Shown: one piece after another, positions 18,796 through 26,779 of the stretch | How positions within the stretch are numbered: the stretch's first letter is position 1 | Layout of the letters: each line of letters starts with the position of its first letter | Origin: Streptomyces microflavus | GTDB taxonomy: Bacteria > Actinomycetota > Actinomycetes > Streptomycetales > Streptomycetaceae | Direction of reading: 5' to 3' | Length of the DNA stretch: 64,000 nucleotides | NCBI RefSeq assembly: GCF_014650075.1 | Contig: NZ_BMUG01000001.1 | Location: 696,710-760,709 of the forward strand | Program-made: the position numbers and the translations under genes | Notes under the pieces: generated by a model | Database searches by the model: none | What the model was told of the DNA's origin: nothing | What the model saw: only the letters and a program-made list of their open reading frames with translations

Positions 18796-18814
18796 CGGCC
18801 CCGCTGATCGGGGC
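18796..18814. terminator. Terminator of the phosphodiester glycosidase gene
   Basis: GGCCCCG and CGGGGCC form a 7-bp stem with loop CTGAT, 11 bases beyond the stop of the minus-strand gene. The + strand side is followed by TTT, so it may act in both directions. Confidence 0.65.
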
Positions 18815-18825
18815 CTTTCGGATCG

Positions 18826-20628
18826 TCAGGGCTTCTCGACGATGACCACGGCGTTGCTCATCGGCCGCTCGCGCAGAGGGCCGCCCCAGTCGTCCACCGG
18901 CCGGTTGTAGAGCGTGTCCTTGGCGACGAGGGTGGTGTCGCCGCCGCTGCCCATCCCCACCGCGTCCTCGGCGCCCAGCCACTTCATCACCTCGGCCGCC
19001 TCGGGCAGCGTCGCTCCCACACTCAGGGCCGGGTCGCGGCCGTCGATCGTGACGAGCAGCAGCTCACCGGCCGCGGTCACGCCGGCGAGCGTACGGGCAT
19101 GGCGCTGCAACAACGTGTTGTTGGCCCGGCACTTCTCGCCCGGGCCGAGCGCGGCCGGGACGCAGGACGCCTGGGACATCCCGTTGGCGGCCGGGTTCAT
19201 CCACACCTCTCCGCCCCGGACCAGCGCCGGCGTACGGCCCGCCACCGCGGACAGCGTGGGTGTGGTCACGGACCTGCCGTCGCGGCCCCGGACCGTGGAG
19301 CCCGGCTTGAACGCCTTGCCGACCTCGCTGTGCGCGCGGAGCCAGTCCGCCCCCGCGCCGATGCCCTGGAGGACCCGGCCGCCGGGCGGGATCGGGCTCC
19401 CACCGGCCCGGCTGCGGAGCTCCTTGACGACCCAGTTGCCGTCCATGACGACATCCACGGACTGGTCGGCGAACTCCGCGTCGTCCGCGTACCACTGGGC
19501 CTGCCACCCCGTGGCGGGGTCGGTCCACGTTCCGTCCCGGCGTACGGGGGTGGGAGTGGCGGCGCCCCACTCCGGGCGGAAGACCACGATCTCGTCGGGG
19601 TCGACGCAGTTGGTGTTGCGCCACGGCTGGAGCGTTCTGACCCTGTCCTCGCCGGAGCGGCGGTAGTCGTTCCCGACGCCCCCACAGCCCAGGACCTGGC
19701 CGGTCGCCCGGTTGATGCCGTCGATCACCCGCGTCGCGCCGTCGGGTGCGGTGATCCGCGTCTCGGAGCTGATCTCGTCGACGGCGGCACGGCCCTTGAG
19801 CCCCTCCAGCAGCAGGGCGGTCCGGCCGTTGTTCGGGGCGCTGAGCAGGGTGTTGTTCTGCAGGTACAGGCCCTGAGGCACACCCTCGAAGCCTCCGGAG
19901 CCGGTGTTGTTGGGGCCGGAGATGTCGAATTCCGAGCCGTTGACCGCGACGAGCGCGCCACTGGCCTGGGCGAGCTGCCTCACCGTCTCGGAGCCCTGGA
20001 TGTCCTTCCCGTGCACGGCCTTCAGTGTGACCCGGGCCGACGGCGCGACCGTGATCACCCTGACCTGCCACGGACCCCTGCTCGCGCCTCCGTCCTCGGC
20101 GGTGAAGAAGGTCCGGCTGTTGGTGAAACCGGCGGCCGCCAAGGCCTGCTTGGTCTGGACGGCGTCCTCCCGGCGGTCGGCGGCGAACCGGCCGACCCGG
20201 ACCCCGTACCCCACGATCCGGCTGTCCGTGTCGACGCTCGCCGGCACGGTGAAGGTGTCGACGCGGGCGGTGAATCCGGCCGCGTTCACGTCCGCCGCCA
20301 GCTTCCTGGCCAGGTCGATGCTGCCGAAGGTCTCCGTGCCCGAGTGGCGGTCGCGGACCCAGACCGCCCAGGAGTCCGAGGCCTCGCCCTGCCAGAACTT
20401 GCGGTACGTGACACCCGGGGCCAGCACGTCGGCGGGTCTGGTGTGGGTCGGTACGTCGGCGGGGCCGAGTGGCATCCGCCCCACCGGCTCGGTGCCGACC
20501 GCCACCGCGTCGCCCGTGGGCGGCAGTTGGCCCGGGGCGCCCGCACCGAGCAGCAGCACCGAGGTCACCGCCAGGGCTGCGGGAACCCGGACGCGCCGGG
20601 CGGATCGGGGTATGGGGTTGTGCGGCAC
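18826..20628 (-). CDS. Secreted phosphodiester glycosidase (NAGPA domain) with SPOR-like region
   Basis: A 600-residue exported protein. The N-terminal hydrophobic segment AALAVTSVLLLGAGAPG (about 14-32) is a signal peptide. About residues 120-205 resemble a SPOR-type repeat (aromatic/Gly pattern, DAVQTKQALAAAGF). The C-terminal part, with GGVGNDYRR, AGVTAAGELLLVTIDGRDP, GMGSGGDTTLV and RPMSNAVVI, matches the NAGPA (phosphodiester glycosidase) fold that removes GlcNAc from phosphodiester-linked sugars. SPOR domains bind denuded peptidoglycan, so action on cell-wall sugar phosphodiesters such as teichoic acids is a reasonable inference. It is monocistronic, divergent from the MFS gene, with a 138-base gap. 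Confidence 0.85.
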   Translation of the reverse strand: MPHNPIPRSARRVRVPAALAVTSVLLLGAGAPGQLPPTGDAVAVGTEPVGRMPLGPADVPTHTRPADVLAPGVTYRKFWQGEASDSWAVWVRDRHSGTETFGSIDLARKLAADVNAAGFTARVDTFTVPASVDTDSRIVGYGVRVGRFAADRREDAVQTKQALAAAGFTNSRTFFTAEDGGASRGPWQVRVITVAPSARVTLKAVHGKDIQGSETVRQLAQASGALVAVNGSEFDISGPNNTGSGGFEGVPQGLYLQNNTLLSAPNNGRTALLLEGLKGRAAVDEISSETRITAPDGATRVIDGINRATGQVLGCGGVGNDYRRSGEDRVRTLQPWRNTNCVDPDEIVVFRPEWGAATPTPVRRDGTWTDPATGWQAQWYADDAEFADQSVDVVMDGNWVVKELRSRAGGSPIPPGGRVLQGIGAGADWLRAHSEVGKAFKPGSTVRGRDGRSVTTPTLSAVAGRTPALVRGGEVWMNPAANGMSQASCVPAALGPGEKCRANNTLLQRHARTLAGVTAAGELLLVTIDGRDPALSVGATLPEAAEVMKWLGAEDAVGMGSGGDTTLVAKDTLYNRPVDDWGGPLRERPMSNAVVIVEKP

Positions 20629-20766
20629 AGCTGTCTCCGTTCGGATGCGCCCCGGTCGGGCGGATGCCTCACCTCACCACACCGTTCCTCAAGGTCACGG
20701 CGGTGCCCACCGCGTCCGCCGACGGCCGCCCGGACCGTCGGGAGCGGGGCGTGACTACCATCCCCT

Positions 20767-22029
20767 GTGACCGAAACCAGCGAACCACCTGTACACCGCA
20801 CGCGGATATTGGCCGACCTCACCCCGCTGAGGTCCTCGCCCGACTACCGGCGGCTCTGGTTCGGGAACACCGTGTCCTGGATCGGGCAGGGGATGACGGC
20901 CCTCGCCGTGTCGCTCCAGGTCTACGACATCACCGGGTCCGCGTTCTCCGTGGGGCTCATCGGGTTCTGTTCGCTCGTGCCGCTCGTCGTGTTCGGGCTC
21001 TACGGCGGGGCGGTCGCCGACACCGTCGACCGGCGCAAGCTCGGCCTGTTCAGCGCCTCGGGGTCCTTCTCCCTGGCCGTCGTCCTGATGGCCGCCACCT
21101 TCGCGGGCATCGAGAACGTGGGTCTTCTGTACGCGATCGTCGCCCTCCAGGCCGTCTGCTTCGCGCTCAACGCACCCGCCCGCTCCTCGATGATCGCCCG
21201 GCTCCTGCCGCCCGAACAGCTGCCCGCCGCCAACGCGTTGAGCTCCATGACCAGTACGACCGGCGCGCTCGTCGGGCCGATGCTGGGCGGGCTGATCGTC
21301 GGCTGGTGGGGGTACCGCGCCGCGTACACCGTCGACGCCCTCACCTTCACCGCCTCCCTCTACGCGATGTGGCGGCTGCCCTCGATGCTGCCCGACCGGG
21401 AGGAGGGGGCGCGCAAACGGGCCTCCGTACTGGACGGGCTGCGGTTCCTGGCGGGCCGGCCCAACCTGCGGATGACCTTCCTGAGCGACCTGTGCGCCAT
21501 GGTCCTCGCCCACCCCCGGGCGCTCTTCCCGGTCGTCGCCATCGTCTGGTACGGAGGTGACGCCCGGACCACCGGCATGCTCGTCGCCGCTCCCGCGCTC
21601 GGGGCGCTCCTCGGTGGGGTGTTCTCCGGCTGGCTCGGCCGCATCCGGCTGCACGGCCTCGCCGTCCTGCTGGCCGTCGGCGGCTGGGGCGCCGCCATCG
21701 CCGTCTTCGGGCTCACCCGGCACCTCTGGCTCGGGCTGCTCTTCCTCGCCCTCGCCGGGTGCGCCGACACCGTGTCCATGGTGTTCCGCAACACCATGCT
21801 CCAGGCCGCTGTCCCCGACGAGATGCGCGGCCGGCTCCAGGGTGTCTTCATCGTCGTCGTCGCGGGCGGGCCCCGGCTCGGCGACTTCCTGGCCGGTTCG
21901 GTCGCCCACCTCACCTCGCCGGCCGTGGCCGTCGTCGGCGGAGGCGCCGCCTGTGTCGTCGCCGTCTCCCTGCTCGCCCTGAAGTGGCGCGGCTTCGCCC
22001 GCTACGACGCCCGGGACCCGCAGCCGTAG
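20767..22029 (+). CDS. MFS exporter (EntS/DHA3-like)
   Basis: A 420-residue major facilitator with 12 predicted helices. The cytoplasmic loop after helix 2 (GAVADTVDRRKLG) is the MFS motif A region, and the overall pattern resembles EntS-type and macrolide exporters of the DHA3 group. The GTG start at 20767 begins translation at TETSEPPVHRTRILADL. Such proteins usually export small hydrophobic molecules or siderophores by proton antiport. The substrate is unknown, and there is no biosynthetic gene next to it. It ends 62 bases before the convergent SDR gene. Confidence 0.85.
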   Translation: MTETSEPPVHRTRILADLTPLRSSPDYRRLWFGNTVSWIGQGMTALAVSLQVYDITGSAFSVGLIGFCSLVPLVVFGLYGGAVADTVDRRKLGLFSASGSFSLAVVLMAATFAGIENVGLLYAIVALQAVCFALNAPARSSMIARLLPPEQLPAANALSSMTSTTGALVGPMLGGLIVGWWGYRAAYTVDALTFTASLYAMWRLPSMLPDREEGARKRASVLDGLRFLAGRPNLRMTFLSDLCAMVLAHPRALFPVVAIVWYGGDARTTGMLVAAPALGALLGGVFSGWLGRIRLHGLAVLLAVGGWGAAIAVFGLTRHLWLGLLFLALAGCADTVSMVFRNTMLQAAVPDEMRGRLQGVFIVVVAGGPRLGDFLAGSVAHLTSPAVAVVGGGAACVVAVSLLALKWRGFARYDARDPQP

Positions 22030-22091
22030 CCGCCCGCCCCCTACGACGCCGTAGCGCACGAACCGCGCCATCGGGCGGACGTACGGAGCCG

Positions 22092-22832
22092 TCAGGCCGC
22101 GTACCCGCCGTCCACCGCCAGTGAGGTCCCGGTGATCCACCGGGCGTCCGGGCCCGCCAGGAAGGCCACGGCCCCCGCGATGTCGGCACCGGCGCCCATG
22201 ACCTTCGCCGCCGTCCTCAGGCGCTCCGCCTCCGCCACCTCCGTACCCTCCGGGTTCATGTCGGTGACCGTGGGGCCGGGGTCCACGATGTTCGCCGTGA
22301 TCCCCCGGGGCGCCAGGTCGTGTGCCAGGCCCTTGGTGAAGCCGGTCAGTGCCGACTTGCTCATCGCGTACAGCGTCACGTTCGGCACGGGTACGCGGGT
22401 GGCCCAGCAGCTGCCGATGCTGATGACGCGTCCACCGTGCCCCATGTGGAGGACGGCGGCCTGGGTGGCGAGGAAAACCGCCCGCACATTGATGGCGAGC
22501 GTGCGGTCGATCTCGTTCAGTGTCATGTCCTCGACGGGGCCGGACGGGAAGATCCCGGCGTTGTTCACCAGGATGTCGAGGCGTCCGAACGTGCCCGCTG
22601 CCTCCTCGACAGAGCGCATGACGGCCTCCGGGTCCGCGCTGTCGGCCTGGATGGCCAGGCCCTTACGCCCCAACTCCTCGACCTCCGCCACGACTTCTTT
22701 CGCCCGGTCGGCCGCGCTCACGTACGTCAGCGCCACATCGGCGCCCTCCTCCGCCAGGCGGAGGGCGATCGCGGCTCCTATGCCGCGGCTTCCTCCGGTC
22801 ACCAGCGCCACTTTGCCCGCTAACTGAGACAT
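22092..22832 (-). CDS. SDR-family NAD(P)H-dependent oxidoreductase
   Basis: A 246-residue classical short-chain dehydrogenase. The cofactor motif is TGGSRGIGAA, the structural motif LVNNAGIF, and the catalytic Ser lies in SIGSCWA with Tyr and Lys in YAMSK. A C-terminal WITGTSLAVDGGYA is typical of 3-oxoacyl-ACP-reductase-like SDRs. It is divergent from a TetR regulator with a clear palindrome between them, so it is likely that regulator's target and may detoxify or reduce a carbonyl ligand. Substrate unknown. Confidence 0.9.
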   Translation of the reverse strand: MSQLAGKVALVTGGSRGIGAAIALRLAEEGADVALTYVSAADRAKEVVAEVEELGRKGLAIQADSADPEAVMRSVEEAAGTFGRLDILVNNAGIFPSGPVEDMTLNEIDRTLAINVRAVFLATQAAVLHMGHGGRVISIGSCWATRVPVPNVTLYAMSKSALTGFTKGLAHDLAPRGITANIVDPGPTVTDMNPEGTEVAEAERLRTAAKVMGAGADIAGAVAFLAGPDARWITGTSLAVDGGYAA

Positions 22833-22860
22833 GCCGTTCCTTCCGCTGCCGCGTTGAGCT

Positions 22861-22886
22861 ATTTTTGGGTCGGACGATCCAGAAAT
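22861..22886. promoter_or_regulatory. Palindromic operator in the SDR/TetR divergon
   Basis: ATTTTTGGGTCG and CGATCCAGAAAT are inverted around a two-base centre, with 10 of 12 positions paired. It lies 29 bases before the SDR start and 50 before the TetR start, in the only A/T-rich part of the gap. It is the likely binding site of the divergent TetR protein. Confidence 0.6.
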
Positions 22887-22936
22887 ACTAAACAGGTGGG
22901 GCGGGCAAGAGGCAACCCCCTTTGAAGGAGGCGGAG

Positions 22937-23560
22937 ATGACCGGACGAGGGCGGCCGCGGGCGTTCGACCGCGGGGCGGCGCTGCGCGGTGCGATGGAGA
23001 CGTTCTGGGAGTACGGGTACGAGGGCGCCAAGCTCACCGATCTGACCGCCGCCATGGGCATCAACTCCGCAAGCCTCTACAACGCCTTCGGCTCGAAGGA
23101 AGAGTTGTTCCGGGAGGCCGTGGCCCTCTACGGCGCCACCGCGGGATCGTCGACCGGTCGCGCCCTGCGGGAGGAGCCGACGGCCCGGGGCGCCGTCGAG
23201 GCCATGCTGCGCGGCAACATCGCCATCTTCGCCGACCCGCGGACCCCGAGCGGCTGCATGATCGTCCTCGCGGCCACCAACTGCTCCCAGCAGAACAGGG
23301 AGGTCGCCGAGCATCTGGCCGGGTGTCGCAGGGCGGCGGTCGCGGAGCTGGAGGCGCGCCTGGAACGGGCTGTCGAAGAAGGAGAGTTGGCGACCGGGAC
23401 CGATGTCCGCTCCGTCGCCGCTTTCTACGCGACCGTCCTCCACGGGCTCTCCGTCGAGGCGCGCGACGGCGTGCCCCTGGAGCGCCTCAGCTCCACCGTG
23501 GACCACGCCGTCGCCCTGTGGGACTCGCTGGTGGGACGGGCGGAGATCCAGCAGCCGTGA
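22937..23560 (+). CDS. TetR/AcrR-family regulator
   Basis: A 207-residue one-domain-plus-ligand-domain repressor. The N-terminal helix-turn-helix reads LTDLTAAMGINSASLYNAFGSKEEL, broken here as LTDLTAAMGIN then SASLYNAFGSKEEL, the TetR signature. The C-terminal half resembles the AcrR/YxaF branch, with Cys-containing GCMIVLAATNC near the ligand pocket. The ATG at 22937 is chosen over a TTG five codons upstream because GAAGGAGG sits just before it. It is expected to repress itself and the divergent SDR gene. It ends seven bases before the convergent carboxyltransferase gene. Confidence 0.9.
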   Translation: MTGRGRPRAFDRGAALRGAMETFWEYGYEGAKLTDLTAAMGINSASLYNAFGSKEELFREAVALYGATAGSSTGRALREEPTARGAVEAMLRGNIAIFADPRTPSGCMIVLAATNCSQQNREVAEHLAGCRRAAVAELEARLERAVEEGELATGTDVRSVAAFYATVLHGLSVEARDGVPLERLSSTVDHAVALWDSLVGRAEIQQP

Positions 23561-23567
23561 GCGTCCG

Positions 23568-24935
23568 CTACGAGACGATCGAGCGGGCGATGCCCAGCTC
23601 CACCAGATCCTGCGGGCGCAGGCGCAGCTGGTCGGCGGTGGCGCCCGTCTCCTCCGGGGGCCGCTTGAGGATCGCCGCCGCGAGCTCGGGGGCGATGACG
23701 GAGAAGTAACTGTCCGCCGCCACATGGGTGTTGCCCGGCGCCGCGAGGGCCAGTGCGCCGCCCGAGCCGCCCTCGCCGATCACCAGCGTCGTCACCGGGA
23801 CCCGGGCCGCCGCGATCGCAGCGAAGGTGTCCGCGATGGCCGCGCCCGCGCCCGCCCGTTCCGCCTCGGCGTCGTTGGCGGCGCCCGGGGTGTCGACCAG
23901 GGTGAGGACGGGGACGCCGAGCCGGTCCGCGAGCCGGATCGTCCGGGCCGCCGCCCGGTACCCGGCCGGGCGGGTCGCGGTCCCGCACTGGGCGACGTAC
24001 GCCACCGGCTGCCCGTCCCCGCGCAGCCCGAAGCCGGTCAGCAGCCCCGGGTCCGTGGAGCCGCACCTGTCCCCGTGGAGGGGGAGCCGTACGGTGAAGT
24101 AGTCGGCCAGGTACGCCTCCGCGCGCGGGCGTTGCGAGGACCGGGCCCGCTCCACCGCCTCCCGGCCGCTCGCAGGAAGCCCGGAAGCGGATGACGGCCG
24201 GGCGCGGGGGAGTGGCGCGGCGGACCGGGGTTCCTCGCCCACCCCGCCCGCCCCCAGCGCCCGCAGCCACAGGGCCACCGTGCCCGGCAGCTCCGCGCCC
24301 GGGACCACCGCGTCGACCTGGCCCGCCGCGAACTGGCCCTCCGCGCTGTACGCGTACGGGTCCGCGTCCGGCGGCCGTACCCGGGACCCCGCGAAGCCGA
24401 CCTGGGCGCCCGGCAGGGCCAGCACCACATCCGCGCCGGCCCCCACGGTGGCCCAGCCGCCGCCGGTCGTGGGGTCGCGGACCACGGCGATCTGCGCGAG
24501 CCCCGCCGCGCGCAGCCGGGTGGAGGCGGCCGCCACCCGCTGGAGCTGGGTGAGCGCGACCATGCCCTCCTGCATCCGGCTGCCCCCGGTGGCGACGAGC
24601 GCGACCAGGGGGAGGCGCCGGGTGAGCGCCAGTCCGTACGCGGCCTCCAGGCGGTCGCCCGTCAGCTGCCCCAACGAGCCGCCCAGGAAGCCGAATTCGA
24701 AGGAGAGGAGCACGCACTCCCGGTCGCCGACGACCCCGGTCCCGTACACCACGGACTCGTCCTCGCCCGTGCGTTCCGCCGCCCGCTCCCGCGCCGCGTC
24801 GTACCCCGCCCAGCCGAGCGGACCGTCCGGCGGCAGGGTGCGCGGCGGCGGGCGGTGCTCGGTGAAGCCCGTCGCGCCGGTGAGCAGCGCGATCGTCTCC
24901 CGGGCCGTCATGCGGAGGGAGGGCTCAGCGGGCAT
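23568..24935 (-). CDS. Fused beta/alpha carboxyltransferase (acyl-CoA carboxylase type)
   Basis: A 455-residue protein with two crotonase-like carboxyltransferase halves. The beta-like half (about 60-210) has SFEFGFLGGSLG, TGGSRMQEG and ALPGAQVGFAGSRV. The alpha-like half (about 270-450) has TLVDTPGAANDAEA, VIGEGGSGGALAL and IAPELAAAILKR. Such subunits transfer CO2 from carboxybiotin to acyl-CoA, but no biotin carboxylase or biotin carrier gene is nearby. It overlaps the end of matB by 11 bases, so the two are co-translated and the substrate is probably malonyl-CoA or a related acyl-CoA. A malonyl-CoA decarboxylating or transcarboxylating role is possible but unproven. Confidence 0.85.
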   Translation of the reverse strand: MPAEPSLRMTARETIALLTGATGFTEHRPPPRTLPPDGPLGWAGYDAARERAAERTGEDESVVYGTGVVGDRECVLLSFEFGFLGGSLGQLTGDRLEAAYGLALTRRLPLVALVATGGSRMQEGMVALTQLQRVAAASTRLRAAGLAQIAVVRDPTTGGGWATVGAGADVVLALPGAQVGFAGSRVRPPDADPYAYSAEGQFAAGQVDAVVPGAELPGTVALWLRALGAGGVGEEPRSAAPLPRARPSSASGLPASGREAVERARSSQRPRAEAYLADYFTVRLPLHGDRCGSTDPGLLTGFGLRGDGQPVAYVAQCGTATRPAGYRAAARTIRLADRLGVPVLTLVDTPGAANDAEAERAGAGAAIADTFAAIAAARVPVTTLVIGEGGSGGALALAAPGNTHVAADSYFSVIAPELAAAILKRPPEETGATADQLRLRPQDLVELGIARSIVS

Positions 24936-26466
24936 GGAGTGACCTCTTCATGATCTTGCCCAGGTCGTTGCGGGGCAGCGCGTCCAGATAGTGCACCGTA
25001 CGCGGGCGCTTGTGCGGGGCCAGCTGGGCCGCCACATGGTCCGCCAACTCTTCGGCAGGGGGTGGCGAGCCGGGATCGGCGGCGACCACCCACGCCACGA
25101 CCCGCTCGCCGAGGTCCGGGTCCGCCTCGCCGGTCACGGCCGCTTCCCGGACGCCGGGGTGGGCCAGCAGGATGTTCTCGATCTCGCCCGCGCCGATCTT
25201 GTAGCCGCCGCTCTTGATCAGGTCGGTGGCCTTGCGCCCGACGATCGTGACGTACCCGTCCTCGTCCACCGTGCCGACGTCTCCCGTACGGAACCAGCCG
25301 TCCTCCGTGTGCGCGGCGGCCGTGGCGTCGGGCCGGTTCAGGTATCCCGTGAACAGGTTCGGGCCCCGGACCTGGATCTCGCCGATCGCCTCCGGACCGG
25401 ACAGCACCGAGTCGTCCTCCTCCACCAGGCGCAGCTCCACCCCGGCGAGCGGCGGGCCGACCGTGCCCGGGCGCGGCACGCCGTCCGCCCGGATCCCCGT
25501 GTTCATCAGGGTCTCCGTCATCCCGTACCGCTCGATCACGCGCCGCCCGGTCGCCGCCGCGATGCGTTCGTGGTCGTGCACGGGGAGCGCCGCCGAACCG
25601 GAGACCAGCAGCCGCGCCCCCGACAGCGCCCCGGCCAGGGCGTCCCGGTCCGCGCCGCCCGCCGGGGCGTCCAGCACCTCGGCCAGCCGGTGGTACATCG
25701 TCGGTACGCCGAACAGCATCGTGCCGCCGGACGCCAGCTCGCGGGCCACGGCCCCGGGCGAGAACTTCCCCAGGTGGCGCAGGGAGCCGCCGCGGCGCAG
25801 CGGGCCGAGGACGCCCAGGATCAGCCCGTGCACATGGAACAGCGGCAGCGCGTGGACCAGGACGTCGTCAGCGGTCCACCCCCAGGCGTCCTCCAGCGCG
25901 TCCAGGGAGGCGGCGACGGCCCGGCGCGGCAGCACGGCCCCCTTGGGCGGGCCGGTGGTGCCGGAGGTGTACACGATCAGGGCGGCGGCCTCGGGGTCGG
26001 TCTCGCCCGCTCCGTACTCCTCGGGGCCGGCCTCGTACTCCTCCGGGACCGCCGATGCCGCCGCTGCCGATCCCGCCACCGCCCCCGCGTCCACCGTCAC
26101 CCGCCGCAGCTTCTCCAGCGCCGGCGGCAGCTCGTCGCCCGGGCCCGCCAGTACGGCCGTGGGCTCGCTGTCGGCCAGGATGTGCGCCAACTCACGTTCG
26201 CCGGTACGGGGGTTGAGCGGCACGACCGGCACCCCGGCCCGCAACGCCGCCACCACCGCGATCACCGTTGCGGCCGTCGGGGTGGCCCAGACGGCGACGC
26301 GCCCCGCGTCCGCGATCCGGGCGGCGAGCGCGGCGGAGGCCGCGGCCAGCTCGCCGTAGGTCAGGGAGAGGCCGTCGTGGGGCAGGGACAGGTCACCGAA
26401 GCGGATGGCCTCCCGGGAGGCTGCCGGGCCGGTGGGGGACTGGAGCGCGGGAAGAAGGAGGGTCAC
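24925..26466 (-). CDS. matB: Malonyl-CoA synthetase MatB
   Basis: A 513-residue AMP-forming acyl-CoA synthetase that ligates malonate (and often methylmalonate) to CoA. The P-loop-like motif is YTSGTTGPPKGAV, then LPLFHVHGL, VSGSAALP, RVIERYGMTETLMNT, WFRTGDVG and the catalytic-Lys region LPRNDLGKIMKRSL. The residue pattern closely follows the characterised Streptomyces coelicolor MatB. The GTG at 26466 (then TLLLPALQSP) is chosen; the frame runs a further 47 codons upstream but with no MatB-like sequence. MatB supplies malonyl-CoA for polyketide or fatty acid synthesis from free malonate. It is coupled to the carboxyltransferase gene. Confidence 0.92.
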   Translation of the reverse strand: MTLLLPALQSPTGPAASREAIRFGDLSLPHDGLSLTYGELAAASAALAARIADAGRVAVWATPTAATVIAVVAALRAGVPVVPLNPRTGERELAHILADSEPTAVLAGPGDELPPALEKLRRVTVDAGAVAGSAAAASAVPEEYEAGPEEYGAGETDPEAAALIVYTSGTTGPPKGAVLPRRAVAASLDALEDAWGWTADDVLVHALPLFHVHGLILGVLGPLRRGGSLRHLGKFSPGAVARELASGGTMLFGVPTMYHRLAEVLDAPAGGADRDALAGALSGARLLVSGSAALPVHDHERIAAATGRRVIERYGMTETLMNTGIRADGVPRPGTVGPPLAGVELRLVEEDDSVLSGPEAIGEIQVRGPNLFTGYLNRPDATAAAHTEDGWFRTGDVGTVDEDGYVTIVGRKATDLIKSGGYKIGAGEIENILLAHPGVREAAVTGEADPDLGERVVAWVVAADPGSPPPAEELADHVAAQLAPHKRPRTVHYLDALPRNDLGKIMKRSLHAR

Positions 26467-26611
26467 GCCGGGAAGCCTAGGCCGTCGGCGGCGGCCTCGC
26501 CGGGACCCGGAGGCCGATGAGGGCAGCGTCACCCCAGGTCGGGCTCTCGGAGGGCCTGTCCCGTCCGTCACATGACTGCACAGAGCATCGAACCGCAATT
26601 TGAACACGGCA

Positions 26612-26653
26612 TTGACAAATTAATTTTGCGTTGCCAGCATGCAAAAAGCTTGC
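26612..26653 (+). promoter_or_regulatory. Candidate promoter/operator upstream of the carbohydrate operon
   Basis: A TTGACA hexamer (26612-26617) is followed by an alternating TTGC-GCAA-TTGC pattern: TTGC at 26631, GCAA at 26641, TTGC at 26650, so that two inverted repeats share the middle half-site. No good -10 is visible. The region is unusually A/T-rich for this genome. Plausibly a sugar-responsive repressor site. Confidence 0.4.
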
Positions 26654-26779
26654 CCAGTAAGGGAGTTGGAGCGCTCTCCGGAAGGAAAAAGCTGCCCGCA
26701 GCCGAGCGCCTCCTGCACGTCGCAAAGCGCGACAGCGCCTTGCCTGACAGACCCCACGTACCGTCAGGAAGGAACAACC

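Noticed and set aside
23568..26466. matB and carboxyltransferase as members of the sulfur cassette
   Set aside because: They lie 28 kb away with many unrelated genes between; MatB is a conserved primary-type enzyme.
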